Shown in pieces: positions 17,966 to 25,376 of a stretch of DNA of 64,000 nt (the stretch's first letter is position 1; each line of letters begins with the position of its first letter). A program made the translations under genes and the position numbers. The notes below the pieces were generated by a model. It saw nothing but the letters and a program-made list of their open reading frames with translations. It was not told the origin of the DNA and did not search any database. Origin of the DNA: Chryseobacterium sp. LJ668 (GTDB lineage: Bacteria > Bacteroidota > Bacteroidia > Flavobacteriales > Weeksellaceae); assembly GCF_019613955.1 (NCBI RefSeq), contig NZ_CP080443.1, forward strand, positions 310,001-374,000, given 5' to 3'.

Positions 17966-18553
17966 CTATTGCTTTGTGAAAATTAAATCTTTTGTTGCAG
18001 GCAAATAAATCGTTGTATCCAAAGTTGAAGGGCATTTATCTGCTGTTGTTACGAGATCATCTGGACGGTATTCCCAAGAGATTTGTGTTGAATTGATTTT
18101 CTTTAAAAAAATGTCACCCCAGCCAACGCTACAATTAGTTCCACTGTAGACTAATTCTGCCTTTGTACCGTTTTCTGAAACCCATAAGCTATAAATAGCA
18201 TGTGATAGATCATCTTGTTGTAATACCATATTTTTAGTATCTTGTAATATTGTCCCTATTGAGTTTTTTACGATATATTTTATTGATATCACATCCCTAT
18301 AAATTTGTTGATCCCCGTAATTAAAAAATTTATCATTTTCTTTAGAAATATAAAGAGTGGTTTGATTTCCATTGTATGTTGAAACATATGTTCCTACAAA
18401 AGATTGAAGTTCATTATTAGTGTCTTTTAAATGAGACATATTTGGGATATTATCCAAAGAGGTCAATAACGGATAAGTTTGCTGAGCCTTACAAGACATT
18501 AAATTTATAATTAACGCTAATGATACTAATATTTTTGATTGCGTTTTATTCAT
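17966..18553 (-). CDS. Small lipoprotein, probably DUF6705-like
   Basis: 195 aa with lipobox LMSC and Cys21, followed by KAQQTYPL. The segment TYPLLTSLDNIPN...LKDTNNELQSFVGTY, then beta-strands (TTLYISKEND, IYRDVISIKYIV) and the ending KDLIFTKQ, resembles a lipoprotein family that is abundant in Chryseobacterium (remembered as DUF6705; not verified). Function unknown. It lies 25 bases downstream of the JAMM-like lipoprotein gene on the same strand, so the two are likely one transcript. It is part of the purE-bracketed segment. Confidence 0.65.
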   Translation of the reverse strand: MNKTQSKILVSLALIINLMSCKAQQTYPLLTSLDNIPNMSHLKDTNNELQSFVGTYVSTYNGNQTTLYISKENDKFFNYGDQQIYRDVISIKYIVKNSIGTILQDTKNMVLQQDDLSHAIYSLWVSENGTKAELVYSGTNCSVGWGDIFLKKINSTQISWEYRPDDLVTTADKCPSTLDTTIYLPATKDLIFTKQ

Positions 18554-18578
18554 ATTATTTATATTTAGAATTTATTAA

Positions 18579-20294
18579 TTATGGGCAAGGCGTTCCGGTA
18601 GGCATACCATTGCTGTCTAAAGTTACATTATCTACAATACCATTTTCTATTCGTTGTAGGTTTACTTTTCCGTTTAGATTCATAGTGTTCAATGTCTCAA
18701 AAAATAATTTTTCCAATCCTTTTTCATTAAGATCTCCTGCGTTATTTTTGATATAGGTATTTCCATTCAATGATGTATTAGTTAACTCCTTTTTTTTGAT
18801 TCGATATTTATTTTCAAATTGTTTCATCTGTGCAGGAGAATAAACATATCCTCCTAATTGCGCTCCTGTTCCCGTAAATTGTATTACATAATGTATATAC
18901 TGAACATTATTGGGGCAAGTTCCGCACCATTCCCCAGCTATCATACCAAGATACGCATTTCCCACTCCATCTGCTATACTTTGTGCTGCTGCAAATCCAA
19001 ACAAAGCATCAATATCCGGTGGAGAAAACATATGCGTTCCGGTTGCTGTATGGTTGTGATAACCACCATAAGAATCTGTTACATCATTAAACACCACTTG
19101 ATGTGCAGAATTGACATCCGCGGGCGCTATAGTACCATCTTTCTTTTCTTTAAAACCAATTTCCCCGGCATTTACATTACTAAGGGTTTGTAATGCCTGA
19201 GCCTTTATTCCCGCTATACCTTGCTGTACATTGGGTCTTGCAAGCATTGCTTTTGTTTTTTCACAAGGTTTAAAAACCGTATTATTAAACTCTTCCCATG
19301 TTGCATTAGGATGATCTCTGAAATATTTCAATATGAGTTTTATCCTCTCCTTAAATTCGTATGAATAAAAATCTGCTTCACATCTATTGAGTAGAGCCTG
19401 TGTTTCTATGACAATGAACTGATATATCCTGAGTCTCAAGTTTCCATTGCTATTAATCTGATCAATCTCCTCAGTATTTAATTCTAAAGAATTGCAAGTA
19501 GTTCCTTTGGGGCCGTGTGTGGTATAAAGTGGAGCTTCCGTAGGTATTGCTACTACAGGTGGAGTATAAGGCGCATTGGGTGAACCGCCACCGCCGCCTT
19601 CACCACCAACAGTTCCTCCGGTATGGCTGCTTCCTGTACAGCCGGCTTCAAAAATAACGGAGACCGTATTAAACGGCATATTAACACCTAAAACACTGCA
19701 GTACTGTCCATTGGTGTGGTGTCCGTCATATCCGCATTCATACGATACAGTGGTATAGGTAGAACATCCCATTGAAAAAGTATCTATGAACATTAATTTA
19801 CTGCTTGTATTATTCTGAAGTTTCAGGGTTTGGTAAGAAGTAGTGTCAATAGAAAAATCCTGCTTTCTTTTATATCTCAGAATATGCTGGTCGGTGATTT
19901 GTCCATTAATACTTTTTACGACCAGCTTCTCTTCATATCCGTCTGGCTCATCTCCAATGATGTAGAAAGAATGGTATTTGGCATCCAGATAAGAAACCTC
20001 CTCAAAGGTCTTGGTATACACCTCATATCCACTAATGATTTGTGTTGATTTGGATGAAGTATTTCCGTTTTTTTGGTTTTTCAGAAAACCCGTTACCTGA
20101 CCGATGCCCGCTTTCAAGAATTCTGTTTTTTCAAAATCTGTTTTATGCAGGATACGGGTTTTTACATTGTCTTTGTTGAAATCGTAGAGGCTGGTCTGAG
20201 AATCATGATTAGTGAGCATATCTATTTCCTGTCTGCACCCAAAGAAAAGGAAGATAAGGGTTGCAAGGAATAGCGTGCTAAATTTTTTCTTCAT
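18579..20294 (-). CDS. Lipoprotein with C-terminal JAMM-like metal motif
   Basis: 571 aa from the ATG at 20292-20294; the upstream extension to 20342 overlaps the promoter and lacks a signal. The lipoprotein signal ends FFGC with Cys20. An N-terminal beta-rich domain with several Cys comes first (about 30-220). A Gly-rich linker follows (GGEGGGGGS), then a helical stretch (about 280-370). The end contains GEIGFKEKKDG (Glu378) and YHNHTATGTHMFSPPDID with His413, His415, Ser424 and Asp427. This matches the E...HxH...SxxD layout of JAMM/MPN+ zinc peptidases, except that 8 rather than 7 residues separate the second His from Ser. Enzyme activity is inferred only. A strong promoter precedes it. Confidence 0.65.
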   Translation of the reverse strand: MKKKFSTLFLATLIFLFFGCRQEIDMLTNHDSQTSLYDFNKDNVKTRILHKTDFEKTEFLKAGIGQVTGFLKNQKNGNTSSKSTQIISGYEVYTKTFEEVSYLDAKYHSFYIIGDEPDGYEEKLVVKSINGQITDQHILRYKRKQDFSIDTTSYQTLKLQNNTSSKLMFIDTFSMGCSTYTTVSYECGYDGHHTNGQYCSVLGVNMPFNTVSVIFEAGCTGSSHTGGTVGGEGGGGGSPNAPYTPPVVAIPTEAPLYTTHGPKGTTCNSLELNTEEIDQINSNGNLRLRIYQFIVIETQALLNRCEADFYSYEFKERIKLILKYFRDHPNATWEEFNNTVFKPCEKTKAMLARPNVQQGIAGIKAQALQTLSNVNAGEIGFKEKKDGTIAPADVNSAHQVVFNDVTDSYGGYHNHTATGTHMFSPPDIDALFGFAAAQSIADGVGNAYLGMIAGEWCGTCPNNVQYIHYVIQFTGTGAQLGGYVYSPAQMKQFENKYRIKKKELTNTSLNGNTYIKNNAGDLNEKGLEKLFFETLNTMNLNGKVNLQRIENGIVDNVTLDSNGMPTGTPCP

Positions 20295-20331
20295 CGTATG
20301 TGTTTTGTGGGTTAAATATATAAATTTTTCA

Positions 20332-20367
20332 CAAATATACACACTCTTTTTTAATTATGGCAAAAAA
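20332..20367 (-). promoter_or_regulatory. Promoter of the JAMM-like lipoprotein gene
   Basis: On the minus strand, TTTTTTG (20361-20367) is followed by 21 bases and then TATATTTG (20332-20339), a full Bacteroidetes promoter. The leader is about 30 bases to the ATG at 20294. The divergent XRE gene starts within 50 bases, so this gap may hold its operator. Confidence 0.65.
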
Positions 20368-20406
20368 GCCACAATGATTTTTTTTTTAATTCTCAACCTT
20401 TGTCTT

Positions 20407-20655
20407 GTGAAAGCAAGCATAGACAAACAATTCATAGTATTATTTGGGCAAAATCTGAGAAAAATAAGAGAGTCCAAAAAAATAAGTATGCAAAGTCTTG
20501 CTGATACAATCAATGTAGAATATTCACAAATAAGTAGAATTGAAAGAGGATTGATTAACACTTCAATAGGAATCGCTCATTCAATATCACAAGCTCTAGA
20601 AATAGACATTAAAGAACTCTTCAATTTTCAAGTGGAAAAAAAATCGAATAATTAA
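20407..20655 (+). CDS. XRE-family helix-turn-helix regulator
   Basis: 82 aa from the GTG at 20407. It is an HTH_3/Cro-CI fold: FGQNLRKIRESKKISMQSLA (helices 1-2), then INVEYSQISRIERGLINTSI (recognition helix and following turn), and ALEIDIKELFNF. An ATG at 20374 in frame would add a hydrophobic leader (MIFFLILNLCLV) unlikely for a cytosolic regulator. GTG 20407 lies 4 bases after AACCTTTG, a near match to the -7 box. It is divergent from the JAMM-like lipoprotein gene and probably regulates it or itself. The start is uncertain; the domain call is firm. Confidence 0.75.
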   Translation: MKASIDKQFIVLFGQNLRKIRESKKISMQSLADTINVEYSQISRIERGLINTSIGIAHSISQALEIDIKELFNFQVEKKSNN

Positions 20656-20663
20656 ATAAACAA

Positions 20664-20686
20664 AAACTCTACAAATTGTAGAGTTT
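20664..20686. terminator. Hairpin between the XRE gene and purE
   Basis: AAACTCTAC (20664-20672) pairs with GTAGAGTTT (20678-20686) around AAATT, with T-rich DNA on both sides. It probably ends both the XRE gene and purE. Confidence 0.7.
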
Positions 20687-20691
20687 ATAAT

Positions 20692-21195
20692 TTATAAATC
20701 GTATAGATTCGGATGCTTTGCTTTAATATCATCTACCGTTCCTAAAACTTTGTCTTTTAACGTATCCTGATAAATCTGAAGTTTTTCTGCAACTTTTTCA
20801 TCTCCACATCCTAAGATTTTTGCAGCTAAAATTCCGGCATTCAAAGCGCCGTTTAACGCGACTGTCGCCACAGGAATTCCGCCCGGCATCTGAAGAATCG
20901 ATAATACAGAATCCCAGCCGTCAATAGAATTGCTAGACAAAATCGGAACACCGATTACCGGTAAAGTCGTACAGCTCGCCACCATTCCAGGAAGATGGGC
21001 AGCTCCGCCGGCTCCTGCAATAATTACTTTCAGACCTCTTTTTTTAGCATGTTTGGCATAATCAAACATTCTTTCTGGTGTTCTGTGGGCCGACACCACC
21101 GTAAGTTCGTAAGGGATGTCTAAACTTTTCAAAAAATCTGCCGCCAGTTCCATGATTGGTAAGTCGCTTTGACTTCCCATGATAATTCCTACCAT
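20692..21195 (-). CDS. purE: 5-(carboxyamino)imidazole ribonucleotide mutase
   Basis: 167 aa, the normal class I PurE length. Motifs: GIIMGSQSDLPIM (substrate phosphate binding), VVSAHRTPERM, IAGAGGAAHLPGM and GVPILSS. It rearranges N5-CAIR to CAIR in purine synthesis and works with PurK, which here lies 2.4 kb away beyond three plus-strand genes. Its last 93 bases are duplicated at 17864-17956, so the present 3' end may be of foreign origin while the protein stays unchanged. A -7 box lies at 21217-21224 upstream. Confidence 0.97.
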   Translation of the reverse strand: MVGIIMGSQSDLPIMELAADFLKSLDIPYELTVVSAHRTPERMFDYAKHAKKRGLKVIIAGAGGAAHLPGMVASCTTLPVIGVPILSSNSIDGWDSVLSILQMPGGIPVATVALNGALNAGILAAKILGCGDEKVAEKLQIYQDTLKDKVLGTVDDIKAKHPNLYDL

Positions 21196-21216
21196 TCTTC
21201 AATTTTATTAGATTTT

Positions 21217-21224
21217 CAAAGATA
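21217..21224 (-). promoter_or_regulatory. -7 promoter box of purE (TATCTTTG on the minus strand)
   Basis: Exact TAnnTTTG match on the minus strand, 21 bases before the purE ATG at 21195. No TTG at the expected distance. Confidence 0.5.
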
Positions 21225-21377
21225 AGGATTTTAAAAAAAGTGAATGATGAAAAGTGAATTTTGCTTCGCAAGCCAATGATGATTTTTTATTAGGAGAATT
21301 CCTGTTGATATATAACAAATTCATGATCACGCTTTCACTTATGAAACAAAACTGACCTTCTATTCATCGTAAATAAA

Positions 21378-21385
21378 TATCTTTG
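21378..21385 (+). promoter_or_regulatory. -7 promoter box of the EamA gene (TATCTTTG)
   Basis: Exact TAnnTTTG match. It overlaps an in-frame TTG at 21383, so that codon cannot be the translation start if the box is real; the TTG at 21407 then becomes the likely start. Confidence 0.5.
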
Positions 21386-21406
21386 CAATTCCACTTCATA
21401 TTCATT

Positions 21407-22315
21407 TTGAAAAATTACAAACTTACTTTCGCCGTTCTTACCGTTGCCATTGTCTGGGGAACTACTTTTCTCGCCATTCGCGTGGCGGTAGAAACAATTC
21501 CTGCCTGGTTTGTGGCGGGAATCCGTCAGTTTTTGGCAGCTATAATCATGCTTATCATTCTGCTCTACCGGAAAGAATTTAGATGGATTGGCTGGAAAAA
21601 CTTGAGCTATCAACTTATTTTTTCAACTTTGATGCTCATTATTGCCAACGGAATGACGACTGTTGCTGAGGAAGAAGTGACAAGCAGTCTTACCTCGCTC
21701 ATCAGTGCATGCTCACCCATTGTCGTATTCATTGGAAGCGTGGCGATTGGACTTCAAAAATTTACCATGCGTGCGCTTTTCGGAGTATTATTATGTTTCA
21801 GCGGTATACTTTTTATTTTTTGGGATGGTTTGGCAGATATGGCGAATCCCGATTACCGGATGGGAATTTTGTATCTCTTTATCGCTATCGCAGGATGGGC
21901 TTCAGGAACCATATTTACCAAGAAATTGAATATTCAAAGCAGAAATATTTCTTTGAACTTGTTTTACCAGTTCGCTTTTGCAGGAATCGTTCAACTTTGC
22001 TTTGCTTTATTATTTTCAGAAAATTATAATTTTGAAAATTGGACTGCTCTAAGTATTTCTGCGATGCTTTATTTAGCCGTTTTTGGCTCCGTAGCTGCAT
22101 TTTTTGCTTTTCATTATGCTCTTACCAGAGTTTCGCCGGTTCAGGTCTCTATTTTGGCATACGTAAATACAATTATTTCGATTTTCTTAAGCTGGCTGAT
22201 TTTAGACGAAACTATTTCAGCTAAATTTATCATTGCTTCTGTATTAATTATTATCGGCGTTTTTATCATTAATTACAATAAGGAATTATTTAAAAGAAAA
22301 CAGATCGAAAAATAA
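21407..22315 (+). CDS. EamA/DMT-family transporter
   Basis: About 302 aa with ten hydrophobic helices in two EamA halves. VWGTTFLAIRVAVETIPAWF opens the first half, and GWASGTIFTKKL opens the second. There is no ATG near the 5' end. The TTG at 21407 gives MKNYKLTFAVLTVAIVWG, a typical N-terminus for the family, whereas the TTG at 21383 falls inside the promoter box. DMT proteins export amino acids or metabolites; the substrate is unknown. It is transcribed opposite to purE and purK and interrupts that pair. Confidence 0.85.
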   Translation: MKNYKLTFAVLTVAIVWGTTFLAIRVAVETIPAWFVAGIRQFLAAIIMLIILLYRKEFRWIGWKNLSYQLIFSTLMLIIANGMTTVAEEEVTSSLTSLISACSPIVVFIGSVAIGLQKFTMRALFGVLLCFSGILFIFWDGLADMANPDYRMGILYLFIAIAGWASGTIFTKKLNIQSRNISLNLFYQFAFAGIVQLCFALLFSENYNFENWTALSISAMLYLAVFGSVAAFFAFHYALTRVSPVQVSILAYVNTIISIFLSWLILDETISAKFIIASVLIIIGVFIINYNKELFKRKQIEK

Positions 22316-22338
22316 TTTTAATTTTAAAAAAACTTATA

Positions 22339-23199
22339 ATGGCTAAATATCTATCTATTTTCACAGTATTCATTTATCTCAATCTTTTCAGTCAAACTGA
22401 CAGAAATGGAAATCCAGTGTTCAACTCAATTACAATTTCAGAAGAAAAAGAAAAAGATTATCAGTTGAAAACAAATTATTATACAATAGAAAATAATATT
22501 AATAATAAAAATTCTTCCGTTTTTGTAAATGAAAATCCAACTTTAAATGAAGTTGAAGCATTCGCGACAAAACTTCCTTCGGATTTCTTTTTAGTATTAA
22601 AAGATAATTCTACCATTAACCTTGTCATGATTGTAGATAAGCCCGAAAAAGTATTTTTCGTCATAAATCCTTCAACAGGAACAAGTGAGACTTTTCCTTG
22701 TAACATTAACGGTGATATAACTGAAAACCGCGCAAATGAAATCATTAAGCAACACTATGATAAGGATGCAAAACTGAATGGCAATGTTTTATCTTTTAAT
22801 AATAAAAAATTTAATGTCATAAGCAGTGAGGAAATTAAAAATAAAATTAAAAACCTTATTGCTGAAAAAAAATTGAGTGAAGGAAGTACGGGTCAGGTAA
22901 AATTTGCTGATAAGGGTGTGTTGAAAAAAATAATTATTGAAGAAAGTAAAAAAGGTGGAAAACTAGATTTTTTCACTCCCATAAAGGATCACGAAATGGA
23001 CGGAATACAAATAAAACCAGGTGTTTTCAGTACCAATATAGGCATTGCATTGTATAAATGGGGAAGAGAAAATTATGAATTAGGAGTCAATACAGTAGAA
23101 GATGCACTCAATATTTGGAGTGAAATAAAAAACAGAAAGCCTAATCAAAGAGAGATTGAATACATAAAAATGGGATTCAATAAAGAACTGGAAAAATAA
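22339..23199 (+). CDS. Exported protein of unknown function, possible effector
   Basis: 286 aa with an N-terminal hydrophobic signal (YLSIFTVFIYLNLFSQ). Residues 30-150 are Asn/Lys/Glu-rich without a recognised domain. The C-terminal 100 residues are compact and more conserved-looking: DFFTPIKDHEMDGIQ, GVFSTNIGIALYKWGRENYE, VEDALNIWSEIKNRKPNQRE. That arrangement recalls C-terminal domains of secreted polymorphic toxins, but I cannot name a family. It starts 23 bases after the EamA gene and is followed after 9 bases by a small membrane-anchored protein gene. Confidence 0.6.
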   Translation: MAKYLSIFTVFIYLNLFSQTDRNGNPVFNSITISEEKEKDYQLKTNYYTIENNINNKNSSVFVNENPTLNEVEAFATKLPSDFFLVLKDNSTINLVMIVDKPEKVFFVINPSTGTSETFPCNINGDITENRANEIIKQHYDKDAKLNGNVLSFNNKKFNVISSEEIKNKIKNLIAEKKLSEGSTGQVKFADKGVLKKIIIEESKKGGKLDFFTPIKDHEMDGIQIKPGVFSTNIGIALYKWGRENYELGVNTVEDALNIWSEIKNRKPNQREIEYIKMGFNKELEK

Positions 23200-23208
23200 T
23201 TATTTGCA

Positions 23209-23571
23209 ATGAAAAAAGCTCTCATCATTTCAATTTCAGTAATAATAATCTTTATTTTATCTTTTATAACTTATTGGAATTTGCCTATTGAGGTCACAAG
23301 AAAATCTGACATTAGATTTGGAAATGAACTGATACAAAAAATTCAAGATTATAAAAAAACTAATAATAAACTTCCGGAGAATCATGATTGGCAAACTTTA
23401 AAGAAATTAGGTTTTAAAATGGAAGACTTAGGTACAAAACCATTGTATGCAAAAGACAGCACAAATACTTATGAATTAAGCTTTTCTGACGGTTTTGAAG
23501 GACCGTATTTGATGTGGAATTCTCAGGAAGGAAAATGGACGATTGATTTTCCTAAAATAGTATCAAAATAA
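23209..23571 (+). CDS. Small membrane-anchored protein, unknown; possible partner of the upstream gene
   Basis: 120 aa with one N-terminal helix (ALIISISVIIIFILSFITYW) and a soluble domain of about 95 residues beginning GNELIQKIQDYKKTNNKLP, which has the look of pilin-like or small periplasmic domains. The 9-base spacing to the upstream gene indicates one transcript. A small anchored protein directly after an exported protein would fit an effector-immunity pair, but this is inference only. A terminator follows. Confidence 0.6.
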   Translation: MKKALIISISVIIIFILSFITYWNLPIEVTRKSDIRFGNELIQKIQDYKKTNNKLPENHDWQTLKKLGFKMEDLGTKPLYAKDSTNTYELSFSDGFEGPYLMWNSQEGKWTIDFPKIVSK

Positions 23572-23596
23572 AAAGACTGCTCAAAAGCAGTCTTTT
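23571..23596. terminator. Bidirectional terminator between the small-protein gene and purK
   Basis: AAAAGACTGCT (23571-23581) pairs perfectly with AGCAGTCTTTT (23586-23596) around CAAA. The convergent genes end on either side. Confidence 0.9.
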
Positions 23597-23615
23597 AAAA
23601 TATATGTAAAAAATA

Positions 23616-24725
23616 TTAAGCAATCACTCTCACCATCGCTTTTACTTTCACCAGTTTCTCCATCAGCTCTTCTCTGGAATCTGCCAAAACATTGATGTGT
23701 CCCATTTTTCTTCCGGGTTTCGTTTCCGTTTTTCCGTAAAGATGAATGTACGTTTCAGGAAGTTTCAAAACCTCTTCCATACCTTCATAGATTACTTTTC
23801 CGGAGAAACCTTCCGCACCCACCAAATTGAGCATTCCGCTATAAATAATGGCGTCTGTATCTGCCAACGGTAAATTTTTCACCACGCGGTACATTTGTTC
23901 AAATTGTGAATTGGCATTTCCTTCCTGACTTTGATGCCCTGAATTGTGAAGTCTCGGAGCTGTTTCGTTAACCCAGACTTTCCCTTCTTTATCTAAAAAT
24001 AATTCGATCGCAAACAATCCGGGTGAATTGACAGCACTCAAAAACTTCTCTGTAATTGAATCGATTTGGCTTTCAATTTCTTCATTTAAAAAAACCGGAC
24101 AGATATTAAAATCAAGTAAGTTTAATTTCGGGTCAGCCACCATTTCGGTTACGGGAAATGTTTTCGTTTCACCGTTTTCGTTGATGGCAACAATCACTGA
24201 GAGTTCTTTGTCAATATCCACCAGATTTTCCAAAACAGAATCTTCAGTCCACAAATTTCTCAGATCTTCAGATGTTCGGATAATCTGTACGCCTTTTCCG
24301 TCGTAACCGCCGGTATTGAGTTTTTGTACAAATGGAAACTGAATTTTTATTTCATCTGAACTCCCGTCCATAATTTCAAAATCCGGACTCGGGATATCAT
24401 GCGCTTTATAAAACTCTTTCTGAAGTATTTTCTGCTGAATGGTTTTAATAATCTGAGCATTCGGAACTACTTTTACACCCAGATTTTCAAGCTCAGATAA
24501 TGCATCTGCATTTACATGCTCTATTTCTATCGTTACTACATCTTTATATCTCCCGAAATCTAAAACTGTCTCGTAATCATTGAAACTTCCCTGAGTAAAA
24601 TGGGAGATATTGTGGCAAGGTGCATCTGAAGCAGGATCTAAAGTGTAAAATTCATCATCATATTTCAGTGCTTCCTGAATGAGCATTCTTCCGAGCTGTC
24701 CGCCTCCTAAAATTCCTATTTTCAT
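23616..24725 (-). CDS. purK: 5-(carboxyamino)imidazole ribonucleotide synthase
   Basis: 369 aa, ATP-grasp fold. The N-terminus GILGGGQLGRMLIQEALK is diagnostic for PurK. Also visible are FVQKLNTGGYDGKGVQII (ATP-grasp lid), LFLDKEGKVWVNETAPRLHN and YGKTETKPGRKMGHIN. It makes N5-CAIR from AIR, bicarbonate and ATP, feeding PurE. It is 15 bases downstream of the DUF1543 gene, so those two are co-transcribed; purE is separate. Confidence 0.97.
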   Translation of the reverse strand: MKIGILGGGQLGRMLIQEALKYDDEFYTLDPASDAPCHNISHFTQGSFNDYETVLDFGRYKDVVTIEIEHVNADALSELENLGVKVVPNAQIIKTIQQKILQKEFYKAHDIPSPDFEIMDGSSDEIKIQFPFVQKLNTGGYDGKGVQIIRTSEDLRNLWTEDSVLENLVDIDKELSVIVAINENGETKTFPVTEMVADPKLNLLDFNICPVFLNEEIESQIDSITEKFLSAVNSPGLFAIELFLDKEGKVWVNETAPRLHNSGHQSQEGNANSQFEQMYRVVKNLPLADTDAIIYSGMLNLVGAEGFSGKVIYEGMEEVLKLPETYIHLYGKTETKPGRKMGHINVLADSREELMEKLVKVKAMVRVIA

Positions 24726-24740
24726 TTCGTACTTAATTTA

Positions 24741-25289
24741 TTAAATTTTATCAATTTTAAAATACCCCACTTCCGAAATATTTTCCTGATTTTCTTCTTC
24801 AGATTTTTCCAGAATAATCGAGTATTTTTCTCTCATATATTCCGGCAGAATATCATTAACCGTAAAAATATCGTCAATATCCACCCCATGTTTATCGTCA
24901 ATGTGACTGGTTGCTTTATCAAACCCCATTGTTCTGTAGAATTCAGTTTTCTTTACTCTCTTTATCACTTCACCCATTGTTGGTCCCACCATTAAATGCT
25001 GCTCATGAAATTCTGCGAAGAAACCTCTTTTATATCCTCCAAGATTGATAAAAAACAATTGATTTTCCTGATTCAACTCTTTTTTCTCTACAATTTTCAC
25101 TTCGTATCCGTCTATAAATTTTACTTCCTGATAAGCATCGAGGTGTATTTTTCCTTTTGCTTCTTTCCAGAAATCTTTCATATCGGGCACGAGATCATGA
25201 AGCGTTTCGGCAATTCCAAAGAAAACGTCATGCTGTTCAATATTTCGCCCCTTTGGGGTTGCACCGAGAATTATATAAAATAACTTCAT
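24741..25289 (-). CDS. DUF1543 domain-containing protein
   Basis: 182 aa. The start KLFYIILGATPKGRNIEQHD and FFGIAETLHDLVPDMKDFW are typical of DUF1543, with a repeat of the same fold in the second half (NQLFFINLGGYKRG-like QLFFINLGGYKRGFFAEFHE). Function unknown, cytoplasmic. It is the first gene of a transcript with purK. A -7 box (TATTTTTG on the minus strand, 25307-25314) lies 17 bases before its ATG. Confidence 0.8.
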   Translation of the reverse strand: MKLFYIILGATPKGRNIEQHDVFFGIAETLHDLVPDMKDFWKEAKGKIHLDAYQEVKFIDGYEVKIVEKKELNQENQLFFINLGGYKRGFFAEFHEQHLMVGPTMGEVIKRVKKTEFYRTMGFDKATSHIDDKHGVDIDDIFTVNDILPEYMREKYSIILEKSEEENQENISEVGYFKIDKI

Positions 25290-25340
25290 TTTTGAATTTT
25301 ATTTTGCAAAAATACGGCAAAAAATAATCTTTCCTTAAAG

Positions 25341-25372
25341 TTTGCCCAAAAACGCCAATAGTTTTATATTTG
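25341..25372 (+). promoter_or_regulatory. Promoter of the TauE gene, leaderless geometry
   Basis: TTTG (25341-25344), 20 bases, then TATATTTG (25365-25372), a complete consensus promoter. It ends 4 bases before the ATG at 25377, so transcription should begin at or next to the start codon. Confidence 0.7.
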
Positions 25373-25376
25373 TAAC

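Larger units (their letters stand above)
17957..20691. other. Probable inserted segment bracketed by two purE 3' ends
   Basis: The 2.7-kb interval between the two 93-bp purE ends carries two minus-strand lipoprotein genes and a plus-strand XRE regulator, with no integrase or transposase. Direct copies of a target gene's 3' end on both sides, with the gene itself left intact, are the usual trace of site-specific integration into a gene end. Without a recombinase it may be a non-autonomous or shrunken element, or a segment exchanged by homologous recombination. Confidence 0.65.

Noticed and set aside
20212-20406. Long 5' extension of the XRE frame
   Set aside because: It runs through the promoter and start of the divergent lipoprotein gene and encodes a hydrophobic, non-HTH leader; a start near 20407 fits better.
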